Shown here in pieces: positions 15,926 through 25,190 of a DNA stretch of 38,763 nt. The stretch covers positions 1 through 38,763 of the forward strand of contig NZ_BMLK01000030.1 in assembly GCF_014645195.1 (NCBI RefSeq), written 5' to 3'. This stretch comes from Novosphingobium indicum. Its GTDB lineage: Bacteria; Pseudomonadota; Alphaproteobacteria; Sphingomonadales; Sphingomonadaceae. The notes under the pieces were generated by a model. That model was not told the origin of the DNA. It searched no databases and was given only the letters and a program-made list of their open reading frames with translations. Every line of letters starts with the position of its first letter. The first letter of the stretch is position 1. The translations under genes and the position numbers were made by a program.

Positions 15926-17351
15926 GATGAAACGTGCCGTCGCCGCGATCCTCGCGGCCACCCTGCCCCTCACCAGTGCATCGGCCGATGTCGGCAGTTC
16001 GATGGACTCGTTCCTCAACGATGTCGGCGGCGCTGCGAATATCAATGGGCCGACCGCATTCGAAGGCCAGTCGGCCGGATACTACAGCCTCGGCAATGTC
16101 TGGACGCGCTTTCCTCAGAAGACGACCAACATCGCCAACCTGCAACTGCCGCGCGCCCGTGCGGGGTGCGGCGGTATCGACATTTTTGCCGGGTCCTTCA
16201 GCTTCATCAACGCGAGCGAGATCGTCGCGATGTTGAAGGCGGTGGCCAACAATGCGGTCGGCTTCGCTTTCAGCCTGGCGATCGACACGGTCTGCCCGGA
16301 ATGCTCGAAGATCATGCAGGAGTTCAGCCAGAAGGCTCAGCTCATGAACAACCTCAACATCAACTCCTGCGAGATGGCGCAGGGGCTGGTGGGCGGCATC
16401 TGGCCCAAGGGCGATCTGGCCGACAAGGCGATCTGCGAGGCGATCGGCAATTCGGAAGGCATCTTCACCGACTATGCCGCTGCCAAGCATGGCTGCGGCA
16501 CAAAGGGCCAGCGCTCGAGCACGACGGCTCAAGGCGCAGGCAAGTATGACGACGTCAATCCCGCTGTCGCGAGAAACTACACCTGGACGATCCTCAAGAA
16601 GTCCGCATTCTTCTCGCCAAATGGCACCTTCGACGAGGAACTTGCCGAATATGCGATGACGCTGCTCGGCACGATTATCTACGTGCCCCCAACGGACGAT
16701 GAACCGGGCAAGTTCGTCCCGATCGTCGGGGAAGCGTCATCGACACTGGTCACCTCGCTGCTTGACGGAACGAGCAATGGCAATGTCCTGATTTTCGACT
16801 GCGACGAGCCGGACAAGTGCCTCGATCCCGGCTTCAAGTCGCTCAGCCTTCCGGCATCCAAGGCGCTGCGCCCGCGCGTTGCTGCGCTGATTGGCGGGAT
16901 GATCCAGGCGATCCATGACGACACCGCGATCACCGACGCGCAGAAGGAGCTGCTCCAGGTTGCTTCGATCCCGCTCTACAAGATCCTGACTGTGCAGGCG
17001 GCATATGGCCGCGGCATGCCGACCGACGATCGCGAGACGCTCGCTGAGATCGCCAGCGTTGACCTGCTGTTCGCCGTCCTCGACCGCATCGTCAGCGAAG
17101 CGGGCCGCTCGATGTCGAGTTTCATCGGGGCGGACGAAGCCAAGATCGCCATGTGGCAGGGCCAGGTGAATGTCGTCCGGCAGGCACTCGCGGACCGGCA
17201 GGCGAACACGCACCTAAAGGTCAACGCCATCATGCAAATCATCGAGAAGACCGCGTTCATCGAGAACGTGCTCGCCGCCTCGATGTCGCCGGGCATGGCC
17301 GCCTCGCTCGACTGGTCGCGCGGCGTCCAGTCGCGCGCCCTTACCCACTGA
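15915..17351 (+). CDS. traH: TraH, F-type pilus assembly and mating protein
   Basis: 478-aa protein with a signal peptide ending near TSASAD. TraH features include the early FLNDVGGAANINGPTAFEGQ, a GCGGIDIFAGSFSFIN block, and a C-terminal coiled-coil-like stretch. TraH is a periplasmic and outer-membrane factor needed for pilus assembly. Translation probably begins at GTG 15915, seven to eight bases after GAAGGAA and overlapping traF by 11 bases; the ATG at 15927 lacks a good ribosome site. Length matches F TraH (458 aa). Confidence 0.95.
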   Translation: MTTRMKRAVAAILAATLPLTSASADVGSSMDSFLNDVGGAANINGPTAFEGQSAGYYSLGNVWTRFPQKTTNIANLQLPRARAGCGGIDIFAGSFSFINASEIVAMLKAVANNAVGFAFSLAIDTVCPECSKIMQEFSQKAQLMNNLNINSCEMAQGLVGGIWPKGDLADKAICEAIGNSEGIFTDYAAAKHGCGTKGQRSSTTAQGAGKYDDVNPAVARNYTWTILKKSAFFSPNGTFDEELAEYAMTLLGTIIYVPPTDDEPGKFVPIVGEASSTLVTSLLDGTSNGNVLIFDCDEPDKCLDPGFKSLSLPASKALRPRVAALIGGMIQAIHDDTAITDAQKELLQVASIPLYKILTVQAAYGRGMPTDDRETLAEIASVDLLFAVLDRIVSEAGRSMSSFIGADEAKIAMWQGQVNVVRQALADRQANTHLKVNAIMQIIEKTAFIENVLAASMSPGMAASLDWSRGVQSRALTH

Positions 17352-17391
17352 TCCCTATCAAGCGCGCCGAAAGCGGCGGGAGTCCAGCATC

Positions 17392-20094
17392 ATGGTCGAG
17401 ATTTTCACGGTTGGCGGCGGCGATTACCTGGTCAATGTCTTTCAGGCGGTCGCCGCCTGGACGGGGAACGGCGGTTACAAGAGCCTGCTCCAGGTCGTCC
17501 TCGTCATGGGACTTGGCCTGTCTGCCATTACGCTGGCGTTCAATCAGGACTGGCGGGCCTGGATCAACTGGTTCCTTGGCGCGACGCTGATCTACTCGTG
17601 CCTGATGGTGCCGCGGCTCGACGTCCATGTGACCGACCGGCTCAACCCCAGTCTTGCTCCGGCCAATGTCAGCAATGTGCCGCTGGGGCTTGCGCTGATG
17701 GCGAGCTTCACGAGCCAGGTCGGCGACTACCTGACTGGCTCGGCCGAGGTGGTGTTCGGGCTGCCGGGCGACCTCAACTACTCGAAGAATGGCATGATCT
17801 ATGGCGCACGGCTCTACGATGCCACGCGGTCCTTGCGCATTTCCGACCCGGAATTTGCCGCCAATCTCGACGAGCATTTCCGGCAATGCGTGTTCTACGA
17901 CGTGCTGCTTGGCCGATATTCGATGAAGGAGCTCGCCGAGACCAGCGACATCTGGACGACCATTGCGCCCGGCAGTCAGGCGCGGGCCCAGCGCTTCCTC
18001 ACCCGCGACAACGGGACCGGTCAGGTGACTTCCAATATCATCACCTGCCGCGAAGCCTATGATGCGCTGAACGCGCAGTGGGCCGGTTTGATCGACGGCA
18101 TGGGGACGGTCTTCGGACGCCAGCTCTATCCCAACCAGACCGCCGCCCTCGCCAAGGCCAAGCTCTTTGCGGATCTGCCCGTGGCCTACCAGTACCTCAC
18201 CGGTGTCTCGGCCAATGCGACCGAGATCTTCAAGCAAACGCTGACGATCAACGCGATGAGCCAGGCCATGCATTCGATGGCGGCAACGAGCGGCGCGGGC
18301 AATGTCGATGTCTACGCCCAGACGCGCGCCGATATTCAGACCGAGCGAACCTATGGCTCGATCGCCAGCAACGCGATGAAGTGGGTGCCGCTCCTCAATG
18401 TCGTGCTGACCGTGCTCTTCTACGCCCTGTTTCCGGTCCTCTTCCCGCTGTTCCTGTTGCCTAAGACCGGTCCGCTGGCACTAAAAGGCTATGTGACAGG
18501 TTTCTTCTACCTGGCGGCATGGGGACCGCTGTTCGTGATCCTGCACATGATGCTGATGTACAAAGGCGCCGCGGACATGAGCGCGGTTGCTGGAAGCAGC
18601 GGGCTCAGCTTGGCAAGCTTTACCGGTATGGCCGATGTGAACAGCGATATCGGGCTGCTGGCAGGTTATCTGATCGCCTCGGTCCCGTTTCTGGCCGGCG
18701 GTGTTGCCAAAGGGGCCATGGCGATTTCGCATCATGCGACCAGCTACCTCAATCCAAGCCAGAATGCTGCCGAGGAAGCGGCGCGCGAGGCGAGCACGGG
18801 CAACGTCTCGCTGGGCAATACCAGCTTCGAGAATTCGAGCGTCCTGACCCGCCAGTTCGCACAAGGGACGATCGCGCCAAGCTTCACCTATGGCGCGGCG
18901 CAGACCCGGACATTCAGCGACACAGGATCGATGACGACAAGTTTTCCCGAAGCGAGCTACGACCAGCTGCCCAACTCGAGCTATCCCTTCACGCCCAGCC
19001 TCGGACAGGAGTTCACCTCGCGCCTGTCGACAATGGCATCGCAAGCCCGCTCGAACAGCGAGAGCTATGCGAACATTGCGACGGAATCGACCACCAGCGC
19101 GGTCACGAAGTTCCGGGAGCTGCGCAGCCAATTCAGCCGCGGATCGGCTTTCGAGAGCGCGACCGGCACATCCAACTCCGACAGCATCCAGACTGCCTTC
19201 AACGAGGTCGACCAAGCATCCACAAACCTTCAGCGTCAGTTCGGACTTTCACGAAGGGCTGCTGACGACATTTCGACCGCTTGGTTCCTTGGCGGCGAAG
19301 CCGGCGCCAGCGCTGGTGTCACTAACGGCGTGGCATCTGCAAATGTCGGATTGAAAGGGGGCGGTACCCGCACCTGGACGGACAGCGATATTGGCATCGC
19401 ATCTGAGGATCGCTCACGCATTTTCGGCAACCTCGCGCAGATGTCGGACAGCCGGAACTGGTCTAGCACACGAGATGGGTTTGTTCGCAGCGTCAGCACG
19501 TCGTCGAGTTCCTCGATTTCGTCGACCGCGAGTGGCATGAACGCTTCGCTGACCGAGGCCCAGAGTTACAGTCGCGAAGCACGGCGGGCTGAGGAACTGG
19601 CGAACCGCCTCGAAAGCCAGGCATCATTCTTCGAGGGAAACAGTGCCGCTGGCAGCCTCAACCTGTCGCAAGCCTACCGCGAATGGGGATTGGTCGAGAT
19701 CGAGCGCAATCGCGACTTCTACGGCAATGTCCGCTTCGACGACCTGACCTTCCAGCTCAGCCCGGAAGGCCAGGCACTGCAGGCGAAGTTCATTGAAAGC
19801 TACGCAGAAAAGCTGCGCGACAGGATCGAGGACAGACGCGCCCTTTCGCCAGGACAGCCAATCTCACGCCCTTCGGTCACAGGACCGGGATCTGTCCGCG
19901 ATCGTGCCCAAATCGGCCGAGGGGGCGCAGGAAACGTGCCGCAGGTGGACCCAGGCACTATTCACGACGAAGTGCTGCGCGCTCAGGATGCCGGTCGCCA
20001 ACGGATCAGCGGATCCAGAGGCGGCCTCGATGCGGTTACCAAGGGCGCACAGGGTGCGAGCGCGGAGTCGGCTGATGAGGTAAAGGAATGGTGA
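17392..20094 (+). CDS. traG: TraG, mating-pair stabilisation and pilus assembly membrane protein
   Basis: 900-aa inner-membrane protein. The N-terminal half has several membrane segments, about residues 30-75, 332-356, 366-388 and 420-442, in the TraG-N arrangement. The C-terminal half is a long soluble serine/threonine-rich domain (residues about 460-900) thought to reach the periplasm or recipient in F. It starts 40 bases after traH with an ATG and is the last gene of the transfer operon. Its end meets a convergent small gene nine bases away. F TraG is 938 aa. No entry-exclusion gene (traS/traT) follows. Confidence 0.94.
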   Translation: MVEIFTVGGGDYLVNVFQAVAAWTGNGGYKSLLQVVLVMGLGLSAITLAFNQDWRAWINWFLGATLIYSCLMVPRLDVHVTDRLNPSLAPANVSNVPLGLALMASFTSQVGDYLTGSAEVVFGLPGDLNYSKNGMIYGARLYDATRSLRISDPEFAANLDEHFRQCVFYDVLLGRYSMKELAETSDIWTTIAPGSQARAQRFLTRDNGTGQVTSNIITCREAYDALNAQWAGLIDGMGTVFGRQLYPNQTAALAKAKLFADLPVAYQYLTGVSANATEIFKQTLTINAMSQAMHSMAATSGAGNVDVYAQTRADIQTERTYGSIASNAMKWVPLLNVVLTVLFYALFPVLFPLFLLPKTGPLALKGYVTGFFYLAAWGPLFVILHMMLMYKGAADMSAVAGSSGLSLASFTGMADVNSDIGLLAGYLIASVPFLAGGVAKGAMAISHHATSYLNPSQNAAEEAAREASTGNVSLGNTSFENSSVLTRQFAQGTIAPSFTYGAAQTRTFSDTGSMTTSFPEASYDQLPNSSYPFTPSLGQEFTSRLSTMASQARSNSESYANIATESTTSAVTKFRELRSQFSRGSAFESATGTSNSDSIQTAFNEVDQASTNLQRQFGLSRRAADDISTAWFLGGEAGASAGVTNGVASANVGLKGGGTRTWTDSDIGIASEDRSRIFGNLAQMSDSRNWSSTRDGFVRSVSTSSSSSISSTASGMNASLTEAQSYSREARRAEELANRLESQASFFEGNSAAGSLNLSQAYREWGLVEIERNRDFYGNVRFDDLTFQLSPEGQALQAKFIESYAEKLRDRIEDRRALSPGQPISRPSVTGPGSVRDRAQIGRGGAGNVPQVDPGTIHDEVLRAQDAGRQRISGSRGGLDAVTKGAQGASAESADEVKEW

Positions 20095-20103
20095 CGGATG
20101 GAA

Positions 20104-20331
20104 TCACCAGAGCCCGGCTGATGCTCCAGCCAAGTACGCAAAACCTGCGGCAATCACGAGCAGGACTGTGATCGTGAGCTTGCGCCCCCAAGGATCGGCC
20201 CAGGACTTCTTGATCCGATACTCCATCAGCCGATTTTCACGGATCGCCTGATCGATTTCGGACAGCCCCTCCCACTTCGGTGTGCGATGCTCAGCGGTGT
20301 CGACATCAAACTTGGTCATGATCGCATTCAT
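20104..20331 (-). CDS. Small single-pass membrane protein, unknown function
   Basis: 75-aa protein. A hydrophilic N-terminal part (about residues 1-48, with DQAIRENRLMEYRIKKSW) precedes one C-terminal membrane helix (about 53-72, ITVLLVIAAGFAYLAGA). A textbook AGGAG ribosome site lies seven bases before the ATG. It is convergent with traG and divergent from the PRTase operon. I recognise no family. Position next to traG raises the possibility of an exclusion or mating-related role, but this is speculation. Confidence 0.65.
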   Translation of the reverse strand: MNAIMTKFDVDTAEHRTPKWEGLSEIDQAIRENRLMEYRIKKSWADPWGRKLTITVLLVIAAGFAYLAGASAGLW

Positions 20332-20617
20332 CTGGCTTCTCCTGGAAACATAGCAGGAACAAATGCCTTGGCCACAAAAATGTGCTTGCTAAGAAACTCG
20401 CTGCCTGGCCTCTGAAATTGGAGGATTGCTACCGAGTCTTGAATGACTGCGATCACCCTGTAGCAGGCAGAGGTTATTCAGGTTAAACCCACGACAAGGA
20501 TACGCTATGGGCCACTTCGAAGGAGGTTCACGTCAGGAACTGATTAATATCACTGCAGGTGAATATGCAACTTTTCAACTTGTTCATTCATGATAGCAAT
20601 AATCTGGGAGGTTGTCC
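20332..20617. promoter_or_regulatory. Divergent intergenic region upstream of the PRTase operon
   Basis: About 285 bases, noticeably more AT-rich than the tra operon to its left. It must carry the start signals for the leftward small membrane gene and the rightward metabolite operon. No strong minus 35/minus 10 pair is evident. A possible 28-codon leader frame lies inside it and is listed separately. This is also where the composition shift between transfer DNA and cargo DNA occurs. Confidence 0.35.
20507..20593 (+). CDS. Possible 28-aa leader peptide
   Basis: A short ATG frame (begins MGHFEGGSRQE, ends FQLVHS) preceded by AAGGA with seven-base spacing, ending 24 bases before the TTG start of the PRTase gene. 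It could be a leader peptide or chance. It is too short to judge by composition and has no recognised family. Confidence 0.25.
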   Translation: MGHFEGGSRQELINITAGEYATFQLVHS

Positions 20618-21775
20618 TTGCGTATCTCTGGCTCAGAAAGAACTTTACATATCTCGGACCAGGCAAGTGAGATAATACTCCCCACAGGAACATTGAAACT
20701 TCAATGGCGAGAGGAAAGTTGGAGTCTGGACGAGTTGTGTGCCTTCGCAGCGCGCACGAACCGACGCCGCGGCTTTCTATTGGTGTCAAAGGTTTTGGGT
20801 CGTCATTTGCCAACGCGACCCTCTGTAATGAGATCAAGTAGCGCTGCCCTCGCCTCCCTGTTGCCAGCTGACCTACCTGGTCCAGTTCTGTTCATCGGCA
20901 TGGCAGAAACCGCGATTTGTTTGGGGCAATCGGTACATAGCACTTGGACACGCAAGTCAGGAAGATGCGATTCTCTCTATCTCCATTCCACCCGGCAGAT
21001 GATCGGCAAGGTTCCTCTGATTCGCTTCTCGGAACCACACAGCCATGCCGAATCTCACCTTCTGTATGCGCCGGCTCCCAATGCGTGGAAATACAGGTTG
21101 GAGGACATCGCAAGCTTAGTTTTGGTCGACGATGAGATCACCACCGGCAAGACTTTTGCCAACTTGGCTGAGCATCTAGTCCCTCTATTACCACGCTTGA
21201 AGCAGATAGAAATATGTGTTCTGACGGATTGGACAGATGGTGGCGGCGCACTTGAAGCCATGCCTTTCAGCACCACCAGCCATTCACTTCTCAAAGGTAC
21301 ATTTGAATGGCATTGGGAAAGGGGTGAAGCGGCGGATCCAGCCGGCAACAGGGGCAACCTAGGGAGGCTTCAACGCCCCCCAAATTTCGGGCGTGAGGGA
21401 ACTCCCGGACTCGAATTCGATCTCGATCATTTATGTGCTGTCTACGAGTCCCATCTCGGCTCGCCATTACATTTGATCGGAACAGGAGAACTACATTATC
21501 CTACATTCTTGCTAGGCGAAGCACTTGAGGCACGCGGCCATGATGTTTTGGTGCAAGCCACTACGCGCAGTCCAGCACGGCTCGGAGGGGCTATTAGCGC
21601 TATCCAGCAGTTACGCGACAATTATGAAACAGAGGTCCCAAACTATCTCTACAACGCTGATCAAACCAAAGAGCGTTTGAGAATTGTTTGTCACGAGACA
21701 GGCCCTAATTCCCTCGACCCTTCCTTAATTCGCAAAGGTGATTTTCCGGCTGTAGATTTTGGAGCCTTGCTATGA
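20618..21775 (+). CDS. Ter-associated phosphoribosyltransferase with TRSP domain
   Basis: 385-aa cytoplasmic protein of the PRTase_2 plus TRSP type found beside Ter genes. The N-terminal PRTase holds RRGFLLVSKVLGRHLPTRPS and GPVLFIGMAETAICLGQ, and its PRPP-binding loop is LVLVDDEITTGKT (about residues 167-179). The C-terminal TRSP domain (about 265-385) holds GTGELHYPTFLLGEALEARG. Published comparative genomics predicts these proteins help make a nucleoside-like metabolite. There is no ATG. TTG at 20618 has GGGAGG six bases upstream and is preferred over TTG 20612, which would abut the ribosome site. Overlaps the next gene by four bases. Confidence 0.85.
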   Translation: MRISGSERTLHISDQASEIILPTGTLKLQWREESWSLDELCAFAARTNRRRGFLLVSKVLGRHLPTRPSVMRSSSAALASLLPADLPGPVLFIGMAETAICLGQSVHSTWTRKSGRCDSLYLHSTRQMIGKVPLIRFSEPHSHAESHLLYAPAPNAWKYRLEDIASLVLVDDEITTGKTFANLAEHLVPLLPRLKQIEICVLTDWTDGGGALEAMPFSTTSHSLLKGTFEWHWERGEAADPAGNRGNLGRLQRPPNFGREGTPGLEFDLDHLCAVYESHLGSPLHLIGTGELHYPTFLLGEALEARGHDVLVQATTRSPARLGGAISAIQQLRDNYETEVPNYLYNADQTKERLRIVCHETGPNSLDPSLIRKGDFPAVDFGALL

Positions 21776-22536
21776 CCGTCGCGATTGCCCTGGTCGATTT
21801 AGATGATAGCCTGTTTCAGACGCGCCGAAAGTGCCCGAACGATCTCAATGATTCAGATTTGACCGTGATGGCGTACAGCCGTGATGGTGCAGCCCTGAGC
21901 TATGCAACGCCGCGGCAGATGGCTCTAATCAATTGGCTGAGATCCGCCACAATACTGGTACCTGTTACAGGACGAAGCCTCGACGCGCTCCGCAGGGTAG
22001 AGCTTGCGTACGATTTTGCCGTAGCGGCACATGGCGGAATTATCGTGCGCCCTGGTGGTACGATTTGTTCCGAATGGGATCGCGAGGTCGCTACCAACTC
22101 TTCACGTTATCGGACGGTGTTGGAGACCTGCGCGGAGAGATTCCAGACATCGGCACACGATCGCGGAATGAACATTAACGTCCGCATTATTGGCCAGGCT
22201 GATGCCGCGCTCTACCTTGTTGCCAAGCATAGAGATGTCGGCAAGGAAGCGGAACTGCATGAAATAGGACAGGAAATGTTTGAGTTTGCCGAGACGAACT
22301 GGACCTATCACGCGAACGGTAACAACGTGGCATTTCTCCCCCCTTTTCTCGGAAAGCATTACGCTGTCGCACATTTGCTCCCCGAACTACGAAAATTGCA
22401 CCCCGCACTTCCCGTCATCGGTATCGGCGATAGCGCAACGGACGCCCCATTCTTGGATTTGTGCGATTTCGTCATGATGCCCAGCCAGTCTCAACTAGCT
22501 CAATATGCACTAGATCCAGGGCGTTTGAGCAAATGA
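21772..22536 (+). CDS. HAD-superfamily phosphatase of the Ter metabolite module
   Basis: 254-aa protein with the HAD nucleophile motif near the N-terminus (ALVDLDDSLFQT), motif II threonine in LVPVTGRSLDAL (about residue 63), and the acidic motif IV GIGDSATDAPFL (about 218-229). It resembles Cof or sucrose-phosphatase-like HADs. HAD enzymes of this type accompany the PRTases in Ter systems, where they probably dephosphorylate a sugar-phosphate or nucleotide-like intermediate; the true substrate is unknown. ATGA-type overlaps on both sides tie it to its neighbours as one translationally coupled operon. Confidence 0.83.
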   Translation: MTVAIALVDLDDSLFQTRRKCPNDLNDSDLTVMAYSRDGAALSYATPRQMALINWLRSATILVPVTGRSLDALRRVELAYDFAVAAHGGIIVRPGGTICSEWDREVATNSSRYRTVLETCAERFQTSAHDRGMNINVRIIGQADAALYLVAKHRDVGKEAELHEIGQEMFEFAETNWTYHANGNNVAFLPPFLGKHYAVAHLLPELRKLHPALPVIGIGDSATDAPFLDLCDFVMMPSQSQLAQYALDPGRLSK

Positions 22537-23597
22537 AGCCATTTTCGGGAAGCTATGACCCTGCAGATGTCAGTTTTCTCCTCTGTCCGCGTGACGTTCA
22601 AACAATCAGCGTTACCGAAAAAGAAATGCTATTGCGCAAGGGCGAGCGACATTATTCCGAGATATTGTCACACGAGGAGGCGCCAAGCGAGGACTACGTC
22701 GCAGCTTATCAGTCAGCCTTGGTTGGAAACGGGCCGCGCCTTGCCCGCGATATTAAGGCGCTTGCCGCGACACTTGCGTTGCGGCCACAATCTCCGGCTG
22801 GGCTTGCTATTGTTTCGCTTGCCCGCGCGGGTACACCGATCGGTATTCTGCTTTTGCGTGAGTTAAAGCGGCTTGGAGTACCAGCAGCGCATTATTCGAT
22901 CAGCATTGTACGGGACAGAGGTATCGACACCGCAGCATTGAACCATATCAGAGATCGGCATGCTGCAATCGACATCGTGTTTGTTGATGGCTGGACGGGC
23001 AAAGGCGCAATATCGACCGAACTTCACAGATCACCGGATTTGCCTCGGCTTGGAATTATGCCTTTCCTGGTCGTTGTTGCCGATCCTGCCGGACAAGCGA
23101 ACCTCGCAGCGACCGGAGAGGATTATCTAATTCCGTCCGGAATCCTCAATGGAATAATTTCAGGACTGATCAGCCGTTCGATCATATTGCCGGAGCTTGG
23201 CCCTGAGAATTACCATGGCTGTCGAGTTTTGCATGAACTGAAAACCTATGATCTCAGTCGTGATTTCGTCGACAGGGTCGACGCGATCATGCACAATCTG
23301 CCAATAATTTCAGCCGCAAGTTGGACCGATGAGCAGCGAAATGTACGCAAAGCAGCATGCTCGCGGTTAATAGAAAGGCTCACGACATGTTACGCGATTG
23401 CCGACCGAAATAGGATCAAACCAGGTATTGCCGAGGCGACACGTGCGGTGCTGCGCCGTAGGCCAAGGGTTATATTGGTGTCCGGATATTACGATGTTCA
23501 TCTGCAGCATTTGCTGTTGCTGTGTCGCGAAAGGCTAACGCCCGTCGAGGAATGTGCCAGCCTAGAGGGTTATCGAGCCGTTGCGTTGCTCGAATGA
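22533..23597 (+). CDS. StiP/PRTase domain protein with C-terminal PELOTA-like domain
   Basis: 354-aa protein. The N-terminal domain (about residues 10-275) has LLCPRDVQTISVTEKEMLLR, LAIVSLARAGTPIGILLLR, IVRDRGIDTAAL and IDIVFVDGWTGKGAISTEL. The GWTGKG element replaces the usual PRPP loop of PRTases. The family appears in databases as PRTase or, under another name, as the StiP cysteine-protease-like family. The end (VILVSGYYDVHLQHLLLLCR onward) matches the PELOTA-like RNA-binding domain found in these proteins. It is predicted to act with the preceding PRTase and HAD. The stop lies 63 bases from the end of the convergent ATPase gene. Confidence 0.82.
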   Translation: MKPFSGSYDPADVSFLLCPRDVQTISVTEKEMLLRKGERHYSEILSHEEAPSEDYVAAYQSALVGNGPRLARDIKALAATLALRPQSPAGLAIVSLARAGTPIGILLLRELKRLGVPAAHYSISIVRDRGIDTAALNHIRDRHAAIDIVFVDGWTGKGAISTELHRSPDLPRLGIMPFLVVVADPAGQANLAATGEDYLIPSGILNGIISGLISRSIILPELGPENYHGCRVLHELKTYDLSRDFVDRVDAIMHNLPIISAASWTDEQRNVRKAACSRLIERLTTCYAIADRNRIKPGIAEATRAVLRRRPRVILVSGYYDVHLQHLLLLCRERLTPVEECASLEGYRAVALLE

Positions 23598-23660
23598 AAT
23601 ACCTCAATTGCTAAACCGACGGTGTCCTTCGTTCACACGACCAATACATTGCAGGTTTTG

Positions 23661-25184
23661 TCAAATGGCGTTGGTTAAATCGATGAGGAAAGGCTTCTTA
23701 GTGATTGAAGCGGTGTGGGCCACTGCCGCATAGGGTGGTCCGGGGGGCTGCATGATTTCGCGCTCGGCTAGGACGGGCACCGATGTCGTATGCCGCGATT
23801 TCCCGTGCGTGCTTAAGAGATCAAATGGACCGCGATTTGCATTCGCGTAAATTTGCTCTTCTTGTCGCTGACCAAGCCTCGATGAAAGGTATTTAGCTGT
23901 ATCGGGTGAACTTCCACGCAGAGCGATAAAGGACAGGCAGTTAGACAGAATTGCAACTTGCTCCTGCAGGTTTCCAAATTGGTTCACGTCCTGGGAGGCT
24001 AGGCAAACGCCGACCTTAGCGGAACGAACCACCGACAACAGTTCCTCGTAATTTACCCTGTCCTTGAGGCGCGCAGCCTCATCAAGGATCAAGTAAAGTG
24101 GCAACGTCGTTGCCTGTGTTCCGCCAAGCCTCCGATAGATATGATTGTTCAGCTGATTGATGAACATGCCGGACATCACCTCGGATGCGCGTCCGTCAGC
24201 TAATGCCGCACCGACGATAAGGAGCGTTGGGGCGTGAGAAATCTCTTCCAATCTGAAATCGCTGCGTTCCGTAACATGCCGAATCGGAGGTGTGTTGAAG
24301 AGGTGCAGGGCATTGAGCAGACCACTCACCGCCTTCGAGTGCTCGTCAGTGGTAAACTGCAACAAGTCCGATACTTCGGTCGCCAGATGCTGTATGTTGG
24401 GGCTTTGCCGGAAGAGAGTGTTCAGCGCAGTCTGATCTGCAACGAGAGAGTAGAGATAGCGTGGCTGGGCCGTATGTTTGTAAGCTTGCTTGGTGATGTT
24501 GATCAGTGCGCGGAGCCATCGAAAATCTCGATCGTAAAAAAATGGCTGGTTGTCGTTTGGTTTGGGCCTTCCCAGGATACTGAGGGTCGCAGCTTCAATA
24601 TCGCGGTAATCGTTGATGGCATCGAACCAGTTCCACGACATCGAGCGTGCGGGATCTGAAATGTTCCAATACCAGATTCTGGCACCAACTGCCTGAGCCA
24701 CCGAACGGAGCCTATCAAATAGATCACCCTTTACATCGCAGGTTACTACGCTGGCGCCTTGGTGCAGCAGAGCCGTTATCCAGGGCAAGATGATGCCTTC
24801 TGTTTTGCCGGCACCGGTCGGGCCAATGACGGCACAGCCCCTTTGCAGTGTTTCGAGAGGTAGCGAGATCGAAGCGCGCGCTTGTCCTTTCGGATGCAAG
24901 AAGCGTCCCATCGGGACACCAGCTGCCCTCAACGCATCAAGTTCGCTTTCCTTGGCAGTCCCGCGGTAATCCATCGCATCCTGATACCCAAGGGTCTTTT
25001 CAGGAGGATCGCCCGGACAAAGAACAAGCGTCTTGCCACCAAATCCAGGCAAACGGGTCTTACCCGGTATGCGGAACCTGTTGACGATAAAGACGATGCC
25101 AACGAACACTGCTCTCGACATCGCAAGCAAAAACTTGCCTATCAGGAGCACAGCTTGGCCTACAAAAGTCAGCTCCTTGAACAT
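23661..25184 (-). CDS. TraG/VirD4-like coupling-protein ATPase (DNA pump)
   Basis: 507-aa protein. It has one N-terminal membrane region (about residues 9-36), Walker A GPTGAGKT (121-128), the coupling-protein marker CDVKGDLF (149-156), Walker B LILDEA (365-370) and a sensor-like CLASQDVNQFGNL. It therefore belongs to the type IV coupling protein family that moves DNA across or along membranes. It is shorter than F TraD (717 aa), has a single membrane stretch, lacks an acidic C-terminal tail, and is the last gene of the Ter minus-strand train. I infer it is the effector of the Ter/TerY-P system rather than the conjugative TraD, but a role in conjugation is not excluded. Confidence 0.85.
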   Translation of the reverse strand: MFKELTFVGQAVLLIGKFLLAMSRAVFVGIVFIVNRFRIPGKTRLPGFGGKTLVLCPGDPPEKTLGYQDAMDYRGTAKESELDALRAAGVPMGRFLHPKGQARASISLPLETLQRGCAVIGPTGAGKTEGIILPWITALLHQGASVVTCDVKGDLFDRLRSVAQAVGARIWYWNISDPARSMSWNWFDAINDYRDIEAATLSILGRPKPNDNQPFFYDRDFRWLRALINITKQAYKHTAQPRYLYSLVADQTALNTLFRQSPNIQHLATEVSDLLQFTTDEHSKAVSGLLNALHLFNTPPIRHVTERSDFRLEEISHAPTLLIVGAALADGRASEVMSGMFINQLNNHIYRRLGGTQATTLPLYLILDEAARLKDRVNYEELLSVVRSAKVGVCLASQDVNQFGNLQEQVAILSNCLSFIALRGSSPDTAKYLSSRLGQRQEEQIYANANRGPFDLLSTHGKSRHTTSVPVLAEREIMQPPGPPYAAVAHTASITKKPFLIDLTNAI

Positions 25185-25190
25185 CGAGCT

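Noticed and set aside
20095..20150. Rho-independent terminator after traG
   Set aside because: A GGTGA/TCACC inverted repeat is present, but the arms are only five bases and no T-run follows on either strand.
23661..25184. Calling this ATPase the conjugative traD
   Set aside because: It is shorter than TraD of F-type systems, opposite in strand to the tra operon, differs in composition, and follows the Ter signalling genes closely. The possibility is kept open in the feature entry.
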